Part shown: positions 33,417 through 39,758 of the stretch, piece by piece
How positions within the stretch are numbered: the stretch's first letter is position 1
Layout of the letters: each line of letters starts with the position of its first letter
NCBI GenBank assembly: GCA_028870355.1
Contig: JAGWPU010000154.1
Coordinates: 1 to 39,758 of the forward strand
Direction of reading: 5' to 3'
Length of the DNA: 39,758 nucleotides
DNA from: Gammaproteobacteria bacterium
GTDB lineage: Bacteria > Pseudomonadota > Gammaproteobacteria > Steroidobacterales > Steroidobacteraceae
Notes under the pieces: model-generated
Told to the model about the DNA's origin: nothing
The model's input: the letters and a program-made list of their open reading frames with translations, nothing else
Database searches by the model: none
Translations under genes and position numbers: made by a program

Positions 33417-34868
33417 TCAGGGCAGCGCGTGCGCGCAGACGACGAACAGCGCGCCCGGCGCGATGCCGAGGAGCAGCACCAGCAGCGCGTTCGCGCTCAA
33501 CACCGCCCGCATCAGCGGCGAACCGTCGATGCGCGCGGCATCGACCGGCTCGTCGAAGTACATCATCTTCACGACCCGCAGGTAGTAGTACGCGCCGACC
33601 ACCGAGAACAGCACCGCGACCACCGCGAGCCAGACCGCGTTGATCCCGAGCACCGCCTGGATCACGCCGAGCTTCGCCCAGAACCCGATGAACGGCGGCA
33701 ACCCCGCGAGGCTGAACATGAAGATCGCCATCATCCCGGCAAACCAGGGACTGCGTGCGTTCAGGCCCTTGAAGTCCTCGATCCGATCCGCCTCGAACCC
33801 GTGGCGCGACAGCAGCAGGATCATCCCGAAAGACCCCGCGGCGACGATCACGTAGGTGATCGTGTAGAACATCGCGGACTGATAGCCCTGGGAGGTCCCG
33901 GCGAGGATCCCGAGCAGGATGTAACCGACGTGCGAGATCGTCGAGTAGCCGAGCATTCGCTTCAGGTTGGTCTGGGCGATCGCGACGACGTTGCCGATCG
34001 CCATCGACAGCACCGACAGCACGACCAGCATCTGGCCCCAGTCCACCTGCGCGCCGCCGAGGCCGTCGACGAGCAGACGCATTGCGAGCGCGAACGCGGC
34101 GATCTTCGGCGCGCTACCGACGAACAAGGTGACGCAGGTCGGCGAGCCCTCGTAGACGTCCGGAATCCACATGTGGAACGGGACGGCGCCGAATTTGAAG
34201 CCGATCGCGACGATCACGAACGCGATCCCGAACAGCAGACCGATGTTCGTCGCGAGCCCGCCCTGCACCGCCGCCGCGATCGAGCCCAGATCGAGGCTCC
34301 CGGTCACGCCGTAGATGATCGACATCCCGTAGAGCAGCGTCCCCGACGCGAGCGAACCCAGCACGAAGTATTTGATCGCGGATTCCGCCGAACGACCGGA
34401 ATCCCGGTCGAACGCGACCATCGCGTACAGGCACAGCGACAGCAGCTCGAGGCCGAGGTACACGGTCACGAGGCTCGCGGCGGAGATCAGCACCAGGATC
34501 CCGAGCGTCGCGAACAGCCCCAGCACGAAGTACTCGCCTTTCAGGATCCCGCGGTGCCGCATGTACTCCACCGAGTACACGAACGCGACCGCGACGATCA
34601 CCAGCGCGACGATTTTCAGGGCCTGCGACATCGCATCGACCAGGAACATCCCGCCGAGCGCGGTCACGGGGCCGTTCACCTCGACGCCACCCGCGAGCAC
34701 CGCGGTGACGAGGAGCGCGGCAATCGACAGCGCCGCGGTCCAGTGCCGCCGCGAATCGCCGATCAGTAGGTCGAGGAGCAGGATCGCGCAGCCCGCGAGC
34801 GCGAGGAAGATCTCCGGCGTCGCGAGATTCAGGCCGGAGGTGAAAGCGGCGACACTGAAAGCGTTCAT
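33417..34868 (-). CDS. nuoN: NADH-quinone oxidoreductase subunit N
   Basis: NuoN is one of three antiporter-like proton-pumping subunits in the membrane arm of complex I. The 483-residue protein has about 14 hydrophobic helices. Characteristic segments are YLGLELLSLCLYAMVAFDRD (the conserved Glu of helix 5), KYFVLGSLASGTLLYG, GFKFGAVPFHMWIPDVYEGSPT with the pumping lysine region, and NLKRMLGYSTISHVGYIL. The end is normal for the family. It follows nuoM after nine bases and is the last nuo gene; a U-less GC-rich inverted repeat lies after it, then the tRNA promoter. Confidence 0.97.
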   Translation of the reverse strand: MNAFSVAAFTSGLNLATPEIFLALAGCAILLLDLLIGDSRRHWTAALSIAALLVTAVLAGGVEVNGPVTALGGMFLVDAMSQALKIVALVIVAVAFVYSVEYMRHRGILKGEYFVLGLFATLGILVLISAASLVTVYLGLELLSLCLYAMVAFDRDSGRSAESAIKYFVLGSLASGTLLYGMSIIYGVTGSLDLGSIAAAVQGGLATNIGLLFGIAFVIVAIGFKFGAVPFHMWIPDVYEGSPTCVTLFVGSAPKIAAFALAMRLLVDGLGGAQVDWGQMLVVLSVLSMAIGNVVAIAQTNLKRMLGYSTISHVGYILLGILAGTSQGYQSAMFYTITYVIVAAGSFGMILLLSRHGFEADRIEDFKGLNARSPWFAGMMAIFMFSLAGLPPFIGFWAKLGVIQAVLGINAVWLAVVAVLFSVVGAYYYLRVVKMMYFDEPVDAARIDGSPLMRAVLSANALLVLLLGIAPGALFVVCAHALP

Positions 34869-34877
34869 GCGTGAACC

Positions 34878-36407
34878 CTACGGCCCGATCTTCGAGACCA
34901 GCAGTTGCTGGGTCAGGTGCTGCGTCGACGCGTGCATCGCCTCGAGCAGCGGCGCCGGCCAGAGGCCGACGAACAACACCGCGATCGCGAGCACCCCGAG
35001 CACCAGGAATTCCCGCCCGTCGAGATCCTTCATCGCCGCAACCTTCTCGTTCGCGACCGGCCCGAAGATCACCCGCTTGACGAGCCAGAGCGTGTACGCC
35101 GCGCCGAGGATCAGCGTGACCGCCGCGAAGAACGCGTACCAGACGTTCCCCTTGAACGACGCGAGGATCACGAGGAACTCGCCCACGAACCCGGACGTTC
35201 CCGGCAGGCCGGCGTTCGCGAGCGCGAACAGCACCATGAACGAGGCGAAGATCGGCATCGTGTTGACGACGCCGCCGTACGCGTCGATCTCCCGGCTGTG
35301 CACCCGGTCGTACATCACGCCGACGCACAGGAACAGCGCGCCCGAGATCAGCCCGTGCGAGATCATCTGCACGACGGAACCGTCGAGCGCCATCGCGATC
35401 CCGGTCTGGCTGCCGGTACTCGCGAGGATCTTGTAACCGACGAACGCGCCGAGCGTCACGAAGCCCATGTGGGCGATCGACGAGTACGCGATCAGCTTCT
35501 TCATGTCCTTCTGCGCGAGCGCGACGAAGCCGATGTAGACCACCGCGATCAGCGACAGCGCGATGATCAGCCAGGCGAGCTCCCGGCTCGCGTCCGGCGT
35601 GATCGGCAGCGACAGCCGCAGGAAGCCGTAGCCGCCCATCTTCAGCATGATCGCCGCGAGGATCACCGAGCCGCCGGTCGGCGCCTCGACGTGCGCGTCC
35701 GGCAACCAGGTGTGCACCGGCCACATCGGCACCTTGACCGCGAACGCTGCGAAGAACGCGAGGAAGATCATCGTCTGTTCGGTCAGGCTGAGCGGCAGGC
35801 GCTGGAAGGCGGCGAGATCGTAGCTGCCGGATTTCAGGTGCAGGTAGATCAGCGCGACCAGCATCAAGAGCGAGCCCAGGAACGTGTACAGGAAGAACTT
35901 GATCGTCGCGTAGACGCGCCGCGGCCCACCCCAGACCCCGATGATGATGAACATCGGGATCAGCATGACTTCCCAGAACACGTAGAAGAGCAGCGCGTCG
36001 AGCGCGCAGAACACCCCGATCATCGCGCCTTCGAGGATCAGGAACGCGCCGAAGTACTGGGCGACGCGCTTCTGCACGCTCCCCCATCCCGCGATCACGA
36101 CCAGCACCGTGGTGAACGTCGTCAGCAGGATCAGCGGCATCGCGATCCCGTCGATTCCGAGCGCGAAATGCGCATTCACGCTCGGGATCCACGCCGAGCG
36201 TTCGACGAACTGCATCGCGGCCGTGTGCGGATCGAACCGGGTGAACAGCGGCACGCTCGCGGCCAGGGTCGCAACCGAGACCAGGAGCGACGCCCACCGG
36301 GCGGTCGACGGGTTGTCGTTGCCGACTGCGAGCACCGCGAAGCCGCCGACGATCGGCAACCAGATCAGGATCGACAGGAGGTGTCCGGAGAACATCAGGT
36401 CCGCCAT
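34878..36407 (-). CDS. nuoM: NADH-quinone oxidoreductase subunit M
   Basis: NuoM is the central antiporter-like subunit of complex I. About 509 residues with 14 predicted helices; blocks include FWEVMLIPMFIIIGVWGG with the conserved Glu, KFFLYTFLGSLLMLVALIYL, KVPMWPVHTWLPDAHVEAPT, and KKLIAYSSIAHMGFVTLG. Three starts are possible: GTG 36416, ATG 36407 and ATG 36395. The last would overlap the nuoL stop as TGATG and gives MFSGHLLSILIWLP. None has a Shine-Dalgarno, so translational coupling to nuoL is likely whichever is used. Confidence 0.97.
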   Translation of the reverse strand: MADLMFSGHLLSILIWLPIVGGFAVLAVGNDNPSTARWASLLVSVATLAASVPLFTRFDPHTAAMQFVERSAWIPSVNAHFALGIDGIAMPLILLTTFTTVLVVIAGWGSVQKRVAQYFGAFLILEGAMIGVFCALDALLFYVFWEVMLIPMFIIIGVWGGPRRVYATIKFFLYTFLGSLLMLVALIYLHLKSGSYDLAAFQRLPLSLTEQTMIFLAFFAAFAVKVPMWPVHTWLPDAHVEAPTGGSVILAAIMLKMGGYGFLRLSLPITPDASRELAWLIIALSLIAVVYIGFVALAQKDMKKLIAYSSIAHMGFVTLGAFVGYKILASTGSQTGIAMALDGSVVQMISHGLISGALFLCVGVMYDRVHSREIDAYGGVVNTMPIFASFMVLFALANAGLPGTSGFVGEFLVILASFKGNVWYAFFAAVTLILGAAYTLWLVKRVIFGPVANEKVAAMKDLDGREFLVLGVLAIAVLFVGLWPAPLLEAMHASTQHLTQQLLVSKIGP

Positions 36408-38350
36408 AGGAGCCACATGAGCAGGGACGCGAGTCCGAGGATCATCGCGAACGCGTAGTGATACAGGTATCCGGACTGCACCGTGCGGATCACCGAGGAG
36501 AACCAGCCGACGGTGCGCGCGCTGCCGTTGACCAGCGCGCCGTCGATCACGTCCTGGTCACCGAAACGCCACAGCCCGGACCCGAGGCGACGGGCGCCCG
36601 CGGCGAGCACGTTCTCGTTGAACCAGTCGAAGCCGTATTTCGCCACCAGCACCCGGTACAGGCCGTGGAATCGCCGCTCCACCGCGTCCGCGAGTTCCGG
36701 GCGCTTCAGGAAGAACAGCCACGCGCACACCACGCCGGCGGCCGCCAGCCAGATCGGCAAGCCGCCGAACGCACTGAGCAGGAACGCGGTCGGCCCGTGG
36801 AATTCCGTGCCCATCGCGCCGAGCACGTCATGCGTCGGGGCGACCTGGATCGCCCCCGCGAAGAAGTTGCCGAACAGCAGCGGACGGATCGCGAACCAGC
36901 CGACCACGGCGGACGGAATCGCGAGCAGCACGAGCGGCAGCGTGACGACCCAGGGACTCTCGTGCAGGTGATCGCGCGTGTGATGATCCATGCGTTCCTC
37001 GCCATGGAACGTCATGAAGAACATGCGGAAGGTGTACAGCGCGGTCACGAAGGCTCCCGCGGTCACGCACGCGTAGGCGTAGCCCGCACCCGGCAGCTGC
37101 GACCGGCCGATCGCCTCGATCAGCGCGTCCTTCGAGAAGAATCCGGCCGTCCCGGGGAAGCCGATCAGCGCGAGCGAGCCGACCAGGCAGGTCCAGTACG
37201 TGATCGGCATGTACTTGCGCAGACCGCCCATCTTGCGCATGTCCTGCTCGTGGTGCATTGCGATGATCACCGAGCCGGCGGCGAGGAACAGCAGCGCCTT
37301 GAAGAACGCGTGGGTCATCAGGTGGAAGATCGCCGACGCGTAGGCCGAGGCGCCCAGTGCCGCGGTCATGTAGCCGAGCTGCGACAACGTCGAGTACGCG
37401 ATCACGCGCTTGATGTCGTTCGCGACGACGCCGAGCAGCCCCATGAAGAACGAGGTCGTCGCGCCGATCACGAGCACCGTCGACAAGGCGGTGTTCGACA
37501 GCTCGAACAGCGGTGACATCCGCGCGACCATGAAGATCCCGGCGGTCACCATCGTCGCCGCGTGGATCAGCGCGGAGATCGGCGTCGGGCCCTCCATCGA
37601 GTCCGGCAGCCACACGTGCAGGGGCATCTGCGCGGACTTGCCCATCGCGCCGATGAAGAGGCAGATGCAGGTGAAGCTGATCGCGGACCAGCTGATCGTG
37701 GGCGTAATCTGCACACGCGCCGCGGCGATCGCATGCGCGTGCGCGAACACCGTCGAGTAATCCAGCGATCCCGTGTAGTAGAGAACCGCCGCGATCCCGA
37801 GCACGAACCCGAAATCGCCGACCCGGTTCACGAGGAACGCCTTCATGTTCGCGAAGATCGCGCTCGGGCGCGTGTACCAGAATCCGATCAGCAGGTACGA
37901 GACGACGCCGACCGCCTCCCACCCGAAGAACAGCTGCATGAAGTTGTTCGCCATCACGAGCATCAGCATCGAGAACGTGAACAGCGAGATGTAGCTGAAG
38001 AAGCGCTGGTAGCCCGGATCGTCATGCATGTAGCCGATCGTGTAGATGTGCACCATCAGCGACACGAACGTGACCACGACCATCATCAGCGCGCTCAGGT
38101 GGTCGATCAGGAAGCCGACCTGCATCGTCACGCCGTCGCTCACCAGCCAGGTGTATACGGGTGCGTCGAAGGTCGGCGCGCCGTCGAAGACCATGCGCTT
38201 CAGCACCAGCGCCGACAGCGCGAACGAGGTCGCGACCCCGAGTATCGTGACGCTCTGTGCGCCGATACGGCCGATCGCGCGGCCGCCGATCCCCGCCAGG
38301 ATCGCCGCGACGAGCGGCGCCAGCACGATCGTGAGGTAGATGGACTCCAT
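36395..38350 (-). CDS. nuoL: NADH-quinone oxidoreductase subunit L
   Basis: NuoL is the distal pump of complex I and carries the long lateral helix along the membrane arm. The 651-residue length fits the bacterial family (610-680). Signatures are GFLIDHLSALMMVVVTFVS, FFGWEAVGVVSYLLIGFWY, MGKSAQMPLHVWLPDSMEGPTPISALIHAATMVTAG (split by conserved Lys and His positions), and IAYSTLSQLGYM. The start is the ATG at 38350 (MESIYLTIVLAPLVA), 16 bases after nuoK. The lateral-helix region and final anchor helix (YHYAFAMILGLASLLMWLLW) are complete. Confidence 0.97.
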   Translation of the reverse strand: MESIYLTIVLAPLVAAILAGIGGRAIGRIGAQSVTILGVATSFALSALVLKRMVFDGAPTFDAPVYTWLVSDGVTMQVGFLIDHLSALMMVVVTFVSLMVHIYTIGYMHDDPGYQRFFSYISLFTFSMLMLVMANNFMQLFFGWEAVGVVSYLLIGFWYTRPSAIFANMKAFLVNRVGDFGFVLGIAAVLYYTGSLDYSTVFAHAHAIAAARVQITPTISWSAISFTCICLFIGAMGKSAQMPLHVWLPDSMEGPTPISALIHAATMVTAGIFMVARMSPLFELSNTALSTVLVIGATTSFFMGLLGVVANDIKRVIAYSTLSQLGYMTAALGASAYASAIFHLMTHAFFKALLFLAAGSVIIAMHHEQDMRKMGGLRKYMPITYWTCLVGSLALIGFPGTAGFFSKDALIEAIGRSQLPGAGYAYACVTAGAFVTALYTFRMFFMTFHGEERMDHHTRDHLHESPWVVTLPLVLLAIPSAVVGWFAIRPLLFGNFFAGAIQVAPTHDVLGAMGTEFHGPTAFLLSAFGGLPIWLAAAGVVCAWLFFLKRPELADAVERRFHGLYRVLVAKYGFDWFNENVLAAGARRLGSGLWRFGDQDVIDGALVNGSARTVGWFSSVIRTVQSGYLYHYAFAMILGLASLLMWLLWRT

Positions 38351-38366
38351 GATCTTTCGTCGCCCC

Positions 38367-38672
38367 TCAGCCCTGCAGACTATCCAGGTCTTCGACGTCG
38401 ATGCTGCGCCGCTCCCGGAACAGCACGACCAGGATCGCCAGACCGATCGCCGCCTCCGCGGCCGCGACCGTGAGGATGAAGAACACGAAGATCTGGCCGT
38501 TGATGTCGCCGAGGAAGCGCGAGAACGCGACGAAGTTGAAGTTCACCGCGAGCAGCATCAGCTCGATGCACATCAACAGGAGGATCACGTTCTTGCGGTT
38601 CAGGAACACCCCGGCGACCGCGATCGAGAACAGCAATCCCGACAAGGTGAGCACCTCGGTCAATGTGATCAC
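38367..38672 (-). CDS. nuoK: NADH-quinone oxidoreductase subunit K
   Basis: NuoK is a small membrane-arm subunit (homologue of MrpC and mitochondrial ND4L). The 101 residues form three helices with the conserved acidic residues in [18 protein letters not shown] and [15 protein letters not shown], both needed for proton transfer in E. coli. The start is a GTG at 38672 ([15 protein letters not shown]), whose bases overlap the nuoJ stop as GTGA; no ATG is suitable. The longer open frame upstream is the shadow of nuoJ. Confidence 0.96.
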   Translation of the reverse strand: MITLTEVLTLSGLLFSIAVAGVFLNRKNVILLLMCIELMLLAVNFNFVAFSRFLGDINGQIFVFFILTVAAAEAAIGLAILVVLFRERRSIDVEDLDSLQG

Positions 38673-39274
38673 GGGCGTTTCTCCGGAGCCATCTTCACGA
38701 GCCGCACCCGATCCTTCGCGGACACCTTCACCTGCTCGCCGACGTTCTGCGGCTTCAGGCCGGTGCGATGTCGCAGTGTCAGCACGATCGCCGCGATGCT
38801 CGCGACCAGCAGGATCACCGCCGCGAGCTGGGCCGGGTATGCGTAGCGCGTGAACAGCGCCTCGCCGAGCACGCGCGTGTTCGAGTAGCCCGCCGGCAGG
38901 GATGGCGCGGCGCGCAGCGCGAGTCCGCCGAGGTGCTTCGCGACGACGACGTTCAGGATCGCGAACACCATCAGGCCAGCGACCGCCGCGGCGAGCGGCC
39001 AGTAGCCCGCGAGCCCCTTGCGCAGCTCCTCGAGGTTCACGTCGAGCATCATCACGACGAACAGGAACAGGACCATCACTGCCCCGACGTATACCAGCAC
39101 CAGCACGATCCCGAGGAACTCCGCATCGAGCATCAGCCAGATCACCGCGCTGTTGAAGAAGCACAGCACCAGGAGCAGCGCCGAGTACACGGGATTGCGC
39201 GAGAGGATCACGCCGAGCGCGGCGCCGACCAGCACCGCGGAGAATGCGAAGAAGAGGATCGTCTCGAACATCAT
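38669..39274 (-). CDS. nuoJ: NADH-quinone oxidoreductase subunit J
   Basis: NuoJ is the ND6-like membrane subunit at the junction of quinone site and pumps. The 201-residue protein has five helices; the conserved block [23 protein letters not shown] contains the pi-bulge helix known from structures. A hydrophilic C-terminal tail of about 30 residues ([16 protein letters not shown]) follows. The start is ATG 39274, overlapping the nuoI stop as ATGA; a second ATG follows immediately. Confidence 0.96.
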   Translation of the reverse strand: MMFETILFFAFSAVLVGAALGVILSRNPVYSALLLVLCFFNSAVIWLMLDAEFLGIVLVLVYVGAVMVLFLFVVMMLDVNLEELRKGLAGYWPLAAAVAGLMVFAILNVVVAKHLGGLALRAAPSLPAGYSNTRVLGEALFTRYAYPAQLAAVILLVASIAAIVLTLRHRTGLKPQNVGEQVKVSAKDRVRLVKMAPEKRP

Positions 39275-39758
39275 CGATACCGTGCGTCGGCGGCCCGGTC
39301 GGCCGCGATGACGGGTTCGAAGCGCTCGCCGACCGCCAGGAGCTTGTCCTTCGTCATGATGTTCTCGCCGCGATGCTCCATGTGGTACTCGAGGACGCGG
39401 GTCTCGACGATCGCATCCACCGGGCAGGCTTCCTCGCAGAAGCCGCAGTAGATGCACTTGAACAGGTCGATGTCGTAGCGGGTCGTGCGCCGCGTACCGT
39501 CCTCGCTGACCCCCGAGTCGATCGTGATCGCGAGCGCCGGGCAAACGGCCTCGCAGAGCTTGCAGGCGATGCAGCGCTCCTCGCCGTTCTCGTAGCGGCG
39601 CAGTGCGTGCAGGCCGCGGAAGCGCGGCGACATCGGGGTCTTCTCTTCCGGATACTGGACCGTGATCTTGCGCCGAAACGCATGCTTGCCGGTCAGCGCC
39701 AGGCCCTTGAAGAGCTCGACGAGGAAGAAGCTGTTGATGGAGTCGAGGACGGCAGCCA
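39271..39758 (-). CDS. nuoI: NADH-quinone oxidoreductase subunit I (start at the right window edge)
   Basis: NuoI holds the two [4Fe-4S] clusters (N6a, N6b) that pass electrons toward N2. Both binding motifs are complete: [12 protein letters not shown] and [12 protein letters not shown]. Reading from the window end gives [18 protein letters not shown], then the strand [11 protein letters not shown] and [19 protein letters not shown]. An in-frame ATG near 39633 would give only 120 residues and lose the conserved amphipathic N-terminus. The last two plus-strand bases are CA, i.e. a start TG on the minus strand. If the next base outside is T, the gene starts with ATG and has 162 residues, the usual length. 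I therefore treat it as complete but for one base. Confidence 0.95.
   Translation of the reverse strand, partial: AAVLDSINSFFLVELFKGLALTGKHAFRRKITVQYPEEKTPMSPRFRGLHALRRYENGEERCIACKLCEAVCPALAITIDSGVSEDGTRRTTRYDIDLFKCIYCGFCEEACPVDAIVETRVLEYHMEHRGENIMTKDKLLAVGERFEPVIAADRAADARYR

Noticed and set aside
1..39758. CRISPR arrays, insertion sequences, rRNA genes, additional tRNAs
   Set aside because: None was seen on either strand by eye; only tRNA-fMet was found.

Overview
The window is a GC-rich stretch of a gammaproteobacterial chromosome. The evidence is the gene set and order pnp-rpsO-truB-rbfA-infB-nusA-rimP, an initiator tRNA beside a nuo operon, a gamma-type NusA with a C-terminal extension, and a YadG/YadH-like exporter. 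An NAD-type isocitrate dehydrogenase and leaderless-looking promoters would fit a relative of Xanthomonadales or a neighbouring deep-branching order, but the genus cannot be read from this sequence. No integrase, transposase, phage gene, CRISPR array or plasmid gene was found.

Layout. (1) 1-7.98 kb, minus strand: a translation and RNA-metabolism operon, transcribed rimP, nusA, infB, rbfA, truB, rpsO, pnp (pnp runs off the left edge). It has a good sigma-70-like promoter at 7952-7980, a leader with one hairpin and two consecutive terminator-like hairpins before rimP, and an internal promoter for rpsO-pnp at 1900-1928. (2) 8.0-8.6 kb: a small glycine-tailed RRM protein with its own terminator and a long leader. 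(3) 8.7-18.9 kb: NAD-isocitrate dehydrogenase, a two-gene ABC-2 exporter, a secreted alpha/beta hydrolase, an NCS1 nucleobase permease, a small exported protein, an AsmA-family protein and a secreted DUF885 protein. (4) 18.9-24.2 kb: two class III aminotransferases flanking a P5C-dehydrogenase-like aldehyde dehydrogenase in one overlapping operon, divergent from an IclR-family regulator. This is probably an amine or omega-amino-acid catabolic unit. (5) 24.2-28.5 kb: an ATPase, FtsX-like permease and HlyD-type adaptor exporter operon. (6) 28.6-33.2 kb: an EamA transporter, an atypical SDR, a nitroreductase and propionyl-CoA synthetase. (7) 33.2-39.76 kb, minus strand: nuoI-J-K-L-M-N of respiratory complex I, followed by tRNA-fMet with its own promoter.

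The most notable large-scale point is that nuoN, tRNA-fMet and the rimP-nusA-infB-pnp operon keep the order and strand in which they adjoin one another in several gammaproteobacteria. Here about 25 kb of metabolic and transport genes separates the tRNA from rimP. That block has no mobility gene and no visible base-composition break. I did not find an obviously new defence or mobile system. The best leads are the rimP leader, the aminotransferase/dehydrogenase operon and the SDR that lacks its catalytic tyrosine.
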